A stretch of 64,000 bases of DNA from Lingula anatina (lineage: Eukaryota; Brachiopoda; Lingulata; Lingulida; Lingulidae), in NCBI RefSeq assembly GCF_001039355.2, contig NW_019775747.1:386752-450751 (forward strand), given 5' to 3'. A program made the translations under genes and the position numbers. This document shows positions 10,426 to 22,663 of the stretch, one piece after another. The notes beneath the pieces are model-generated. The model made no database searches. It had not been told where the DNA came from and saw only the letters and a program-made list of their open reading frames with translations. How positions within the stretch are numbered: position 1 is the stretch's first letter; every line of letters starts with the position of its first letter.

Positions 10426-12345
10426 ACTGGGAATACAAGGAGATGAATTATTACTTGTCTTAGATATTTAGTTTACTGTAGTTATATCTGTTTATTTATC
10501 TAATTTAGTTTATATAAGCTAAATTAGATCAATAATAAATAGATAGAATTATTAATAGATAAAACAGATAAAGGGAATGTGTAAAAAGATGGGTATGTTT
10601 TTATTTTATATTTGGTCTGGCTGTCCCCTGAATCCATAATAAAAAAACCTGTAACTATTTGTTTTGTTCTTTAAAATAGACAGATCCTGGAAATATGATT
10701 CCTGGAAATAAGGCCATGTAGAATGTGCAGGTTATCATCTGAATACTAAAAAGCTATTATCACAGTGAGACTAATCATAAATGTTGGCACTAGTAAAGAC
10801 GCTAAGTACTATCAAGTGTGTCACTGTGTCATGTCCTAAGTAGGAATAGGTTACCTAGCTTATACAGGTGGACGCAACAGGTGGTTTTTGCAGAACTGTT
10901 ATGTAGTTAGGCCCACACTTGGGCATACAATTTTATACAGAGGTAATAATAATGATAAGAAATGATAATAATAACTATAATTATTATTAAATGATAGACA
11001 ATGATTTGATTAAATAAGTTATTTGCTCTATTTAAGAACTGGTAGTGAAATCTAAGACTAGAGGATAATGGCAAATGCTATTCTTGATCATTTTTAATTA
11101 CAGCCATTTGTGGACTAAAAAAAGAACATTTCGTATTTTGTGTAGAAAAAGTCTATCTTACACAATCATGAAATTGGGCAATGCTGCTTAATGGTCAACT
11201 CCAGAATTAAAAATTCAGATTTGGCCAAGGGACTTACCAAGGATGCTATTTCAAATGTTTGAGTATTTAAAAACTTTTCACGCTTTTTTAAAATAATAAT
11301 GAAAATTGCTTTTGTTGTGCCCATAAATCAATTGTGAAAAAAAATTTCAACTTAAGATTTATTGATTTATTTTCTGTCTTAGACATAGGTACCTATTTGC
11401 TTCTCATTGCGTAAGAAAAATTTGATCTGGCTCTAAATACATTTTCAAAAGAGCCTCACTCAAGTATGTCCATTACAGATAATACACAATTTTTATATAC
11501 AGACACTGTGTATTTGTAGATATTCTAATCACTGTGAAAGACACCATGATTGGATTATTTTTATTTACAAAAGTTATTGTTAACTAAAATGTGCCTGATT
11601 GTTTTAACTTGGGGATGACTTTTTCCATTGAATGGCTGTATATTTACCAGCTAACCTGTCTAGTTCCTCAATGTTGTTTATGAACATCTACAAGATAAGC
11701 ATGATCTTAATAATGTAATTTTAAGAGTTGTGTAAGTAGTAGAAGTCAGTTCACTCCCATGGCCTAGTTCCAATCTAGCTTTTTTTAAAGCTTAATTTGC
11801 CACAGTACATTAACTTCCTAAATTGTCAAATGACAGAAGAGTTGAGGTTCTGTGGCCATGTTTGGTTATATAACCAGGCTATGTAGTAGCTTGTTTACCT
11901 GTGTAAATCTAATGTATGCACCATGAATGGAAAGATGAGAACAGGGGTTTTGTTCATTGCTGAAGATCAAATTGTTTCACTTAATTACTGCTTATCATCC
12001 ACCTCTGCCTGATCATCTTGTAGAGACTGTCAGACTGACGACTCAATTATGTATATTGCCCAAACTCCCGCCCCCCCCACCTTGTTGGCATTTGTGTGAA
12101 TGTAGTCTATAGCTATCAGACATTAGATAATATTTTATATTTGTGATGGAAAACATAACTGTAAAACAAAGAAATAACCATCAGAAAGAGCAAGCACATG
12201 CAGAATTTAATAAAGCGCTTGCCAGCAAGTTGTTTATCTTCTCTTTTAGGCACTCTGGTTTTAAGTTTAATATTTCAACTCTATTATCTCAGAGTGAAAT
12301 TTTCAATTTGGTTTTGCAGTATTTTTGAAGAGATAACATTGAGGA

Positions 12346-12398
<53 letters not shown>
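12346..12398 (+). repeat. (CT)n(GT)n compound microsatellite
   Basis: About 20 CT units with one interruption, passing into about six GT units. Confidence 0.95.
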
Positions 12399-13379
12399 CA
12401 GTTAAGGCTCTATTTGAAATTAAAACTAAACTATCTTTGTTCAAAATGCAACATCATGCGCTCATTGTCAAGGCAGTAATTAAATGAATGTATTCAAGTC
12501 TTAACAGCTTTAAGGAACTTTGTTTCCTTGTTACTGTTTGATTATTAATGTATGTTGCTTATACTGTGTGGGCTTCATAAATGTTACTTTGTAGTGGCAT
12601 GAAATGTCATTTATATTTTATTTGTAAACTGAGACATTATTTCCGTGTGTTTGTTCATCAGGTTTAATGTCCCGTATAAGATTACTATTATGTCTAAAAT
12701 GAGAACAGGGTTCCCATTAGCATAACTTTTTGGAGGTCAATTCGAGCTCAAAATGAGCCCAAAATTCATATAATAGTTGACAATCTAGAATAGAAGGAAG
12801 GAAGATGAGTCAGCACATTTGGCTGTACTTTTAATATGGGGATTGGGTGAAAATTATTTCATTTTTTTTATGCTTTATTAAAATTTCTTTTTGAGATTGC
12901 CTCCCTGTATGCAGAAAGTAGAAATTACAAAAGTAAATGGACCAAAGATGCATTTTATTTCTATTTCTCAGAGGTTATCAGTATGATGATTGGTGAAGAT
13001 TCTACATCTTGAGTTTGCTAGGAAATATGACTAAATTGGCATTTTTTAGAGAAGCAATTGCTGCACAGTGTTTCCAAAAATGAAATTATTCTTGATTTTA
13101 TCTGTTGCTAGGATTGGGTTAGAACTGTTTCATTCTTTACTTGTCAAGATTAATGAATCACTTTTTTAAAAAATAAGATTTATGAATGAGTTACAACAAT
13201 ATCTGTTTTGATTTATAGTCAGTTTTTTTTCAAAACCCATTGTTATTGTGGATAATTTTTTTCTGATTTATAAAAAGCAAGACCAGAACACTGGCACCAT
13301 CAAGTCCACCATATAACATATCAAGAATGCAAATTGTTCAATGCACTGATATTGAACTCAGTTTATTCAGAAACTGATC

Positions 13380-13660
13380 ATATTTAGCTTTGATTATGCC
13401 CAAGTCACGATGTTAACATGGGCGAGGTGACGATGTGAACATAGGTGAGGTGACGGCCTCCCTAATGCACACAATCCATTCATTCATAATCATGCTTTCC
13501 GCAATGGAAATAACAGCTGTACTAATGAAGCCGTGAGAAGACGTGTTCACAACCAACCTAACTTGAACAGAAAAGAGACCGATTTGACATCTCCATGTGA
13601 GCTGGTCGATTTAAGTCTAATTAAGAATACAAAGGCCCAGTGGGACTATTAAAGGGTCCT
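13380..13660. promoter_or_regulatory. Possible regulatory island
   Basis: A unique-looking, relatively GC-rich stretch within AT-rich intron, with no simple repeat and no MITE ends. It contains a short degenerate duplication (GTCACGATGTTAACATGGGCGA followed within 40 bases by GTGACGATGTGAACATAGGTGA) and homeodomain-type TAATTA/TCTAATTAAG cores. This composition is typical of intronic enhancers but is not proof. The other possibility is old unrecognised repeat DNA. Confidence 0.25.
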
Positions 13661-14655
13661 GTACTCTGACGTAACCAAATAAATGTTCACATAAATCATA
13701 TTTTTCATATATACATTTTATGGTCAACTTATTTTATGATGTCAGTTTAATTTAAGATTGATGTGAACTGGATTGTGAATGCAGTTAACTGTGTGAGGTC
13801 TCTATAAAGAAACCATGAAGCATGTGTGTGGCATGCCAAAAAAAGACCATTTGATTTTTTTTTATGTACAGACACAGATTTTGTTTTATAAATTGTGGGC
13901 AGCATTGGCTTGGTAAGCATGTTGTTGCAGTTTGGAATTGAATGTCAAATATTGTAAGACTTCGATGTATGGTGTTTGTAAATGACATTTGAATTATGAG
14001 TTGCTGTTTCAGTTACTGGTTTCTTTTTCGTGAAATAAGATTTGAGAGTGCACATTTTTATTCTGATAATTTTAAGCTATTGGCAGTTTCAGTCATGGAA
14101 AAATTCAATTGCATGATGCTAACACTTCTGAGTGTTTATCAAATTAAGAATATCATAAACAGTATTGTGAGTAAATTCGTAGTTTTGTGCTTAGAACATA
14201 ATTAATTTCTTCCATTTATATTTGTTGAGCAGAATTTATTGATAAGGATGGATTTTTATATACATAACATATAAATCCACAACATAGTTTCAACCGAACA
14301 GGAAACTGGCATGAAATAAAATGAATTTTTTTTCAAGAAATTTTCTGAAAGATTTTTGCAAGTTTTCAGCATTTAGGTTCATGATACACAAATGGGAAAC
14401 TTAACTCAAAACCTGCGAGCAGAGTAAAATAAAAACTTGCAAGCAGCGTAAAATAAGAAGTTGTAAAAGTGGGCCACCCTGTGTAACCTGGATGACATCC
14501 CCTCATGACAGGAAGTCCATGGCCAACTTCAGAATATTGTAGTTTCCTCTAACTGAACCCCTCCCTAACTAAAACCTTTTGTAGTACATTTGCTACTTTG
14601 CTTTATCGGAATGTAGCCTAATTTTGGAAATAAAGTTTACAAAAAAATTATGTAA

Positions 14656-14706
14656 TTTTTTAGGAGGAGGAGGAGAAGAGGGAAATGGGGAGGAGGGGGG
14701 AGAGAG
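14656..14706 (+). repeat. GGA/GA-rich purine tract
   Basis: GGAGGAGGAGGAGAAGAGGG followed by GGGAGGAGGGGGG. An almost pure purine strand. The minus-strand ORF across it is low complexity. Confidence 0.85.
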
Positions 14707-15136
14707 TAAAAATTTGGATTAGGAAAGGGGGTGTGTAGAATTAAAGTCGTCCAAAGAGAAAAAACAAAAATATTTCTTTTGGTGACCTGATTGCGAAGAC
14801 AAGGACGCCAGGGTTCTTCCACAGGGAGGGAATAGTTGTGGGTCTGGGCTTCTCTTAGGAAAATTAACATGGAAATGGACGATGTCGTCTGTTACGAAAA
14901 TTGATATTTGTCTGAAAATAGTGCCAGAGTTTACAGGCTAAGTATGCAGCCTGCTTGTAAACGAAGAAAATGGAAGTCAGTTTAGTCACACTTGCAAAAA
15001 CTGAGTGTACTCCCACATTCTTTTTTTCTTTTGTGGATAAAAAAAAAGATGTAAAGAAGATGTGTAATTGTAGAATTCAAAGGTGAAACAATGTTTGGTT
15101 AAGGAGGTGATGAATAAAGAGGCCTGAATAGAATAT

Positions 15137-15590
15137 TAGATTAGATTAGCGTTGATTTTCGATTCAGGTTCCTACTGGATCCTCTTTATTGGACTCTTCC
15201 TCCAAAACTAACTTGTGACTTCCGATGATGTTAATTTCGGACCTATAATTGTCATATTTGAGTTCCTGGTCATCCCACCTCTTGTCTAATCTGTTCTTAA
15301 AAGAGTTGAGGCTTTTTGACCTGACAACTTGATCGGGTAGGCTATTCCATATGTGTTGTATGCACAGTGAAGCTGTATTTTCTCAAGTCTACTTTGGCTC
15401 TTTGACGGAATAGCTTGAAACAATTTCCTCTATTACCAGACCTATGTGAATGACTGGACCATAATTTAATAAAATCTCTAGTTGATTTATCGTATATCCC
15501 AGTGACTAGTTTATACATCTCAATCATGTCCCCTCTCACCCTCCTATAGCTAATATATCTAACCTTTGTTGCTGATCATGCGTGTATGTC
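15137..15590 (-). mobile_element. Degraded LINE (non-LTR retrotransposon) 3' fragment, end of reverse transcriptase ORF
   Basis: Read on the minus strand, the sequence gives RRVRGDMIEMYKLVTGIYD and, after one frameshift near 15345, IWNSLPDQVVRSKSLNSFKN followed by a basic RLDKRWDD segment, ending at a TGA at 15164-15166. The pattern 'R-R-GD-IE-YK-TG' followed by 'WN-LP--VV---S-NSFKN-LDK-W' is characteristic of the extreme C-terminus of CR1/Jockey-type LINE polymerases. The 3' end is a short tandem of TAATC units, as in elements with microsatellite-like tails. The 5' part of the element is absent (5' truncation). Only one frameshift is seen, but the fragment is inactive. Confidence 0.85.
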
Positions 15591-16375
15591 TGGTAGTGTT
15601 ATTTGGATGTCACTCATTTCTAATAAATTTAAAAGAAAACAAACAAATGGTATCCGACATTCCCACTTCTTGAAAATAAAATATTTTTCGACATTTTGTC
15701 AAATATTTCATTATTTCAGGCCTATGTTGTGAAGGTCACTCATATTATAAAAAGCTTGATTGTCTTTTTTTTCTCAGTTTTAACTTTCAGTTCTACACAC
15801 TGCTGCTTTAAATTATTTCAGTTAAAGAAAAAAAGTTGAACTGGTATTCAAAAACCAGGACTTTTGGACGAGTTGCATTTGGTTTACCTTAACCAACTTT
15901 TTAAAAGGCATGATAAGTCATTTAGAATAATTTCTGAACAGAAAAACTGAAGAAAGGGTCTGGTCAGGTGTAGATGTGCCTTACTTTTTTGGTTGCCATT
16001 GAAACTTTGTGTTGTCCTTTTGTCTCTTGCCACTTGGACAGAATAATAAGGGGTGGAGATGGGAGAGAGAATTTAGTCATACTCTGTTATAGTTCTACAT
16101 TTCAACAGCTTTTGAAGCATTTTTGTTGGGTCTCCATTGAAACAGTTTCAGGAAGGTTTTGTTTTTCTTCCTGCTCACTTCATTGTGGAGTATGGTACTT
16201 GTGGATTGTATTTTGACAGGTCTTGCTGGGGGCACCTGAACAATGTTACCAAATTTGTCAGTTTAAAAGTCAGTTTGCAAGTGATACTTAAGGCCTGTCA
16301 GGGCTAGAACAGCGGGATAACTGAAGCAGTTTAGCACAAATTTCAAACCTTCACTTTGTAATGGGCTGTTCCATT

Positions 16376-16410
16376 TGTTCTCTCTCTTTCTCTCTCTCTC
16401 TTTCTCTCTT
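16376..16410 (+). repeat. Interrupted CT tract
   Basis: CTCTCTCTTT units, imperfect. Confidence 0.85.
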
Positions 16411-17243
16411 AATATATGAATCAATGTATGACATATATTTTTTTTATAATATAAAGACTTATAAAACTTTTTAAGATCTCCTGATCTTAATATCTCCTTA
16501 TAGTTTTTGTATTCAGTGAAATGTATCTCCTAATCTTGAAATCTCCTGGTACGTATTGTTTTCAACACATATTGCAATCTCCGAAATATTTTAAATTTTG
16601 AATATTTATTTATTATTTTTGCTCTCATTGAAATGTCCCTGGAAAAAAATTCGTTGGCTAGCTGCTTGACTACCCTTTGTTTGTTGGTGGCGGTCTTGTT
16701 CAAAATGAGCATGAACACGTGGGCCAATTGATCCTCGAAATTCAAAAGTGTAACAAGCTCTTTCATCTGTGCCCCAGACTTTGACTCACCTGTGTTACCT
16801 GGATGCAGGATTGTGTCAAACTGTCAGCATTGTATTAAGACCAACTGCAGGTCCTTGCCGTTTACTGGTGTCAAATAGAATTGTCAGGAAATATTAAATA
16901 TTCTTTTTGAAAGTTTACAGAGCTGTTGCTTGCACGGGTCTGATCACTATAACGCATAGCTATATGGCTGTTTCTGCAAGTTTTACAAGTTTCCACACAT
17001 TTTCACAAACAATATTCTGTACGACTTAAAATCTTTATTTTTTTGTGAGAGGATGGAGTCTTAGGCATCAGATCAGCCCAGCCCCCCTGTAACAGTGCAT
17101 TTAGATTTAATTTTTGTGTCTATTAAATCAAATTTTCTTGTGCTGGTAACTTGTTCAGAATGGGATTCACTTTTTACAGCTGTGAAATTTTTAAATGAAT
17201 TAAATTAATTGACTAATTTCAGAGCCTCATTACACTTGAATTT

Positions 17244-17268
17244 GGGGGTGGGGGTAGGGGGGGGGTAG
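17244..17268 (+). repeat. G-rich tract
   Basis: Runs of five, five, four or more, and eight G separated by one- or two-base loops; G-quadruplex pattern. Confidence 0.7.
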
Positions 17269-17712
17269 ATTTAGGACAGGTTGTTAGCCAGTGAAGGCTG
17301 CATGAATTTTACAAAATTGCCCCTCCGCGGCCTTCAACGTTTGCTGGCCTTAGTAAGTCCTTGTCCTGTCTTATCAAGTCCTAATGGGATCAAACTCATG
17401 AACTTATTTAAATGAAATTTGCCTGTTTATATGTATTTCTTAAAAAATAACATGGCAGCCTGCCTGCATAACTCCCTGCAGCCAGAAAAACCGAATGACT
17501 AAAACTTACGATAACGTGATCCTAAGTCAAAAATCTGAGCTAAGTAAATGATTCAGTTTGTGCAGGGCTTCAAAATAAAAAAAATTGCCTGGTAAGAGAT
17601 ACTACTGTGCATTGGCCTAGGTTGGCAGGTATGTAAATTATTGTCGTTGTGCGAGGACCCCAGCCTTGTAGTAGCGTTCCACCTGTCTGGCGGACCGTGA
17701 CATAGAACTCAG

Positions 17713-17736
17713 ACAACATGTGCGTGACACGGTCGA
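17713..17736 (+). other. Very tentative 24-nt microexon
   Basis: Lies between ACTCAG and a perfect GTAAGT donor in a locally GC-rich stretch. It would enter and leave at phase 1, matching the exons at 9837 and 31452, and would insert eight residues without a stop. The acceptor has a poor pyrimidine tract, and a 24-base open segment is expected often by chance. Confidence 0.12.
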
Positions 17737-18083
17737 GTAAGTTGTAGTAGAAAAGCTTCCCTACACAGGTGTGAAGGTAGAGACTTGATGTTTATCAGGC
17801 CTTCAGTACTATAGACAGCTGGGTATTCTACTAGATATGGGTCAGACACAGACACAGACAGATTGAGATAAGGCTAAAAGCATTTTATGGGTTGTTTTTT
17901 GTTCTTAATTATTTTTTCCTTGTGTTTTATGCTTGATGTTGTTGCTGTTTTGAGGTATTATATAGAGCAGATAACATAGGGACCCTTGTAGTACCTTTTA
18001 ACTACTGAATCTATTATTTGGAGGTCTGAAAATCTGTTGTTGGCTAGACTATGTTTGACTTAATTTGGTCTGGTTATAAACAT

Positions 18084-18281
18084 ACGGTAAGTCAATGGGG
18101 AAATTAATTATGAATTTTTCAGATACTGTATTTTTAAGTCATATATCCTTAAAATTAAAACATTCCAAATTGAGTGGTAGCAACAAAATAAAAAAACAAA
18201 CTCCCTTGTTACTCTATTCTATGCAGTAAAAGCACTACACATGCTGTAAAAAAAAATATGAAAAGATGGAGTCATTACGGT
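18084..18281 (+). mobile_element. MITE family C, copy 2
   Basis: The left end is GGTAAGTCAATGGGGAAATT (shortened by an internal deletion) and the right end is AAAAGATGGAGTCATTACGG, the inverted counterpart. The interior shares TTCTATGCAGTAAAAGCACT with the other copies. It directly abuts the family B copy starting at about 18286. Confidence 0.7.
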
Positions 18282-18285
18282 AACC

Positions 18286-18518
18286 TTAGACCCCATTCCC
18301 ATAGATTTTAGATCGATCTATCCCTGTGGAGAGTCTCACTAGCTTACTGTCAGCTTAGCCGGCTTAAGTGTCTGTTCCGCCTACTAAAAGCAGTAAGGGG
18401 ATAATTAACTATGGTGCACGCACGGCTGACTGCAGTTTAGCGTGAACTCCCAGGGAGTTAGGTTGATCTAAATCTTAATCTCTGGATCGATCTAAATCTC
18501 TGGGAATGCACCCTTAGA
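18286..18518 (+). mobile_element. MITE family B, copy 2
   Basis: Starts with CCCCATTCCCATAGATTTTA then GATCGATCTATC and ends with ATCTCTGGGAATGCACCCTT. It is colinear with the copy at 2199-2417 over nearly its whole length, including the GGAGTCTCACTAG and GGGAGTTAGGT blocks. The right end contains an extra duplicated GATCTAAATCT segment. Confidence 0.8.
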
Positions 18519-18854
18519 AAATTACATGGCATGACACAAGGCACCCTAATGATAAGCCCTAACATCTTATTCACTGCACTTGGCGAGACAGAAACCTGAC
18601 ACTCTCAAAAAAAAAAAGATCGATGTTATTTCACTTAATGCTCCATTCTTCCAGTCTCCTTTGTTGCATCTTCGTTAATAAAATGTGACATTAATTAACC
18701 AATGATTGTGCTCACTTCTGGCTTTTCACTGCAGTTAATGCGTTTGAATGCGTCAGGTTCAAATGGGTTCAATAAATTACTACATGCCGTAGCACTTAAT
18801 GTTCTGATTGACTACAAATAAGTGATCTGTGTTGACTTTTGGTTGTTAGCGAAG

Positions 18855-18895
18855 AGGGGGTGGGGGGGGGAGGGAGAAGGGGGGGCGAGGGGGGT
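18855..18895 (+). repeat. G-rich tract with G-quadruplex potential
   Basis: Runs of five, ten, three, seven and six G within 41 bases. The strongest G-quadruplex pattern in the window on the plus strand. Confidence 0.75.
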
Positions 18896-20049
18896 ACGCT
18901 GAGGTAAGATTTAATTCTATGATGTGTAAGAATAATAAGTCTCAGATCAAATATAACAAATTTATGGTGTTAATAATACCATGTTCCTGCAATTTTGTTA
19001 TCCAGATTATTATTTTTTTATTCTTTTACAACTTTATCAATAATTTTTTACCTCCTACTCTGCATATTAGCAGCAAAATAAATAAATAAAATAACAAGTA
19101 TTCAACAACTGGAGTTCCAAGAAAATGAGAGAGCAATAATTTATCTACTGGAAATTTTAGTGAAGATGGATCAACATATAAAGGTAAACAGTTTATCTTC
19201 CTGTTGCTGCTCTGTGTCCTTGAAAAAAGCCTATGTAAGCCATTACCATTTTCATGACTGCAGAATTACATGTAAAATCTAAAATTACATGTAAAAAATG
19301 TAATACTAGCTGTCATTTATTAGGAATGGTGATGCATGTTTAATTGCATGCTTAATCGCATGTCTGTTTTTTGACTCCAGTTCTTTGGTGAAAATGGTAC
19401 CAATTTTTTTTAAGGAGCTTATGGCGACCTGATATCTATTCTACTGATGCCGGCCTTGATAGGAAAACTTACTTTATTCTTTCCATATTTTTGGCAGTTT
19501 GTCTTTTATATCAGGTGTTTTAACATAAAAGATTAACAATCAGAAACCGAATAATTTAAAAGCAATTTTTATTTACAAATCTATGACAATTGTTGAGTTA
19601 GTTCATAATTTATTTATTTATGAAAAAGAAAATATTTCAGGAGCAATTTCTACTAGAAAATGTAATTTCCTGGCCAGGTATGGCAAAATTAAGGTGGAAC
19701 TCCTTCATACATAACTGACGTCAGACAAAGAAAAGAATTACAAGTCACTAGAATTTAAAAGCAGCTCCTCCCTTACTTACAGAGATGATACATTGACCTT
19801 ATTGTCTTGTTGAGCCTATGTTTGTTTTCCCCTTCTTTTTCAAAGATGAATTTTTGCATTTAAAGAATGTATAGACTTCCTATACTGATCAATGTTCAGA
19901 CTTCTGAATATATATTAATACACAAAAACTAAAGATATAAGATTTTTAGAATTTAAATAACAAAAACCCCATGAAAGTAAGATTCTCCATTTTTTTTATA
20001 GAATAAGAGTTTTATTCTCAAATTAAGTTGATCAGTATTTCTGCAAGGT

Positions 20050-20082
20050 TCAAAAAAAAAAAAAAAAAAAAAGAAAAAAAAA
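20050..20082 (+). repeat. Poly-A run
   Basis: About 30 bases, almost pure A with one G. No LINE or SINE body is recognisable immediately upstream. Confidence 0.9.
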
Positions 20083-20421
20083 TCCATGCACCATCCTTCA
20101 GTCACACAACCCAGTATAATTGCACTACATTATGTAAGTCACATCATTAAGAAAACATTGCCACTTGTTATCTCCGTCTTAGTGCAGCACTGGTTTAACC
20201 TACACAGGAAATATTCAGCCGATGTTGGCAGTAAGTGAGATTGCTTTACGTAGATTTTGAAATTCTGATCTTAGGAGTGGGGTGTGAGAGGTTACTGTTA
20301 GTATTCTGTGGTCACAGTGATAATATTCATCTAATAAAATTAAAGTTAGAAAAGTAGTGGGGATTGGGAGCTTCAGTGACCTGTTCTGTTATGCTTTATT
20401 TTATGATGTTAGATAAACCCC

Positions 20422-20490
20422 TGGGGGGGGGGAGAGAGAGAGAGAGAGAGAGAGATGGGGGGAGAGAGAGAGAGGGAGAGAGAGAGAGAG
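20422..20490 (+). repeat. (GA)n and G-run compound repeat
   Basis: A G run of about nine, then GA units interrupted by GGGG blocks. Confidence 0.9.
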
Positions 20491-20744
20491 CACCTGTTAA
20501 GGTGATACACATTCATTAAGTGATGTTATGTAAACCAGTTCAAGTTAGCTCAGCTTTGAATGTGTCTTGTAGCACTGCAGGCGCTGACATTGGGCGTAGT
20601 AGATTATGCACAAACATATCACAGTTAGTGGTGGTTGAGTGATGACATGATAATTGTGGAAGGTGGGCCACCATTTAGGTTGCAAAGAGGCAAAATATCC
20701 AGTTTCAAGGTAATGCTGATTATTATTACAAGCAATTAGGGGCA

Positions 20745-20782
20745 CTGTGTGTGTGTGTGTGTGTATGTGTGTGTGTGTGCGT
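20745..20782 (+). repeat. (GT)n microsatellite
   Basis: GT units with one TA interruption, followed by a TG/CG-rich degenerate stretch to about 20830. Confidence 0.9.
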
Positions 20783-22187
20783 GCTCACGCGCATGCTGTA
20801 GTATGCATGTGTCCATGTGTGTGCTTGGATGTAAGTTAATGTCAGACGTGAATCATAAATATTTGTGTCTAATGTCAAGTTTTGGTAACAGTGCAAAGTA
20901 TCATAAAGTACACAACATATTTAGTAACTAATATTTTGTAGAGTATTATAAAGTCAATGCAGCTTGTAGACGTGAATTATCAGCCCCTCCCTGTGATGGG
21001 TATGTATTTTAAATTCCTTTGTAATGACATGCCTGGTATACTTATGCATGTGATTGTGTAGAATATAAAAGAAGAATTTTAAAAAAATGTTTGATGGTTG
21101 TCTTTTTTACCTGGTAGGTGCATATGATCTGCATGAGTAAACACTTAGTATGTAGTCAGACAGTCGTGGGGAGGTGCATTACGAAAGTACGTGTTAATAA
21201 GTGATAAAACATGCAGTCGAGAAGGTTGACAGCACGACACCCTCAAACCCCACAGGTCAAAGAAATTGTGTCAATTTAATAACTTAAAGTAGATACAAAT
21301 ATTAGGCAACAAATGTCAAGGAGATAACAGCATGCCTTTAAAGGACATGTATATATAAATGGTAAAATGAAGTGCAGGTTTAACTTTGTATAAGTTTATG
21401 TAAGTTAGAGTAAGCAGAGCTCCCCCTCTTGGTTATAGAAGGAATGTTGCCTATTTGTCAACCCTGGCCCAGGTTTAAGTTCAGTGGAGGAAAACCTGTT
21501 TTGAAGTGCATAACATTTCAGCCTGAAATTTTTTTTGTAAAGCTAGACAGTTTAGGATGGAGTAACTTTTAAGAGAAAAATGAGGAAATGAAACTGCTTT
21601 TTTTTTCAGTCTGCCAGTTACATGCCTCTGTTGATTTGCAAGTAAAAATAAATTATGTTACATTCTTCCTTCTGACAAAGTTAACAAATAATTAAAGCAA
21701 AATAATAAGTAATAAAATAAATAGATTGTGTAAATAAAAGTAGGCTGTTGCTTAATTTTAGTTATATAATTGACTTTGTTTTATACTCACTGGATATCTA
21801 TATTAAATTAAAAATGAATGAATAAATATGCTAACTGGAAACCATGTTGCTTCATAAATACATGTATTCAGTGAGCTATTTTAAATCAGTATATTTACAC
21901 ATAGGCATAGTTACCTCAGATGACGTGTGCATCAGGTTGTAAGGCAATTTCAATGCTACGTAATTACATATGTATGACCAGCAGGAGAAAAAATTAACAA
22001 TGATTCCAACCTAGATGAAATATGAATAAACTTAAATTAGGTATGTTACACATCTGCAGCACCATTGATTAAGTTGTAGCTGTCAGGTCAAAAAGTGACG
22101 GGTTTGCAGAATGGAGGAAGTGTACAAGGAAAGGATATGCTGCATGCTTTATGTTTACAAACACATGCATCCTCATGCAAGCAAGCA

Positions 22188-22188
<1 letters not shown>

Positions 22189-22243
<55 letters not shown>
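22189..22243 (+). repeat. (AC)n microsatellite
   Basis: About 26 uninterrupted AC units, flanked by GCAA repeats on the left and CGCA repeats on the right. Confidence 0.97.
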
Positions 22244-22246
<3 letters not shown>

Positions 22247-22307
22247 GCATGCCTGTGCTCATGGATAAAGCAGAAAGTGAAAATTGATTTTACTGAAGGA
22301 AATGTAT

Positions 22308-22313
<6 letters not shown>

Positions 22314-22340
<27 letters not shown>
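22314..22340 (+). repeat. Poly-A run
   Basis: About 27 consecutive A. Confidence 0.9.
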
Positions 22341-22426
22341 CACCATTGTGGTATTTTTTATGTCATCCTATATCTATTCCTGCATGATTTTATAATAATA
22401 TTATTTATAGATATTAAACAGGCTTA

Positions 22427-22663
22427 TGGTAATTACTCAAACTTTTCAATGGTGGAAATTTGTGAATTTTACAGATCCTGTAAACTTAGAACATTTCTAT
22501 TGATTGGTAGTAAAAAAATACAAAAGTGGGCCACTCAATACTTCTATTCTTTGCATTAAAAGCACCGCAAATGCTATACACAAATATAATTTTTTTGATT
22601 ATAAAATTATGTATATGGAAGTTTGATAAGTTTTGCCCTTTGGAAAGATTGAATTGTAACTGT
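22427..22663 (+). mobile_element. MITE family C, copy 3
   Basis: The left end is TGGTAATTACTCAAACTTTT then CAATGG; the right end is TGGAAAGATTGAATTGTAAC, a decayed inverted counterpart. The shared interior block AAAAGCACCGCAAATGCT is present. Confidence 0.7.

Noticed and set aside
16530-16766. 78-codon minus-strand ORF near the LINE fragment
   Set aside because: I looked for further LINE sequence but the residues do not fit reverse transcriptase or endonuclease motifs. Treated as chance.
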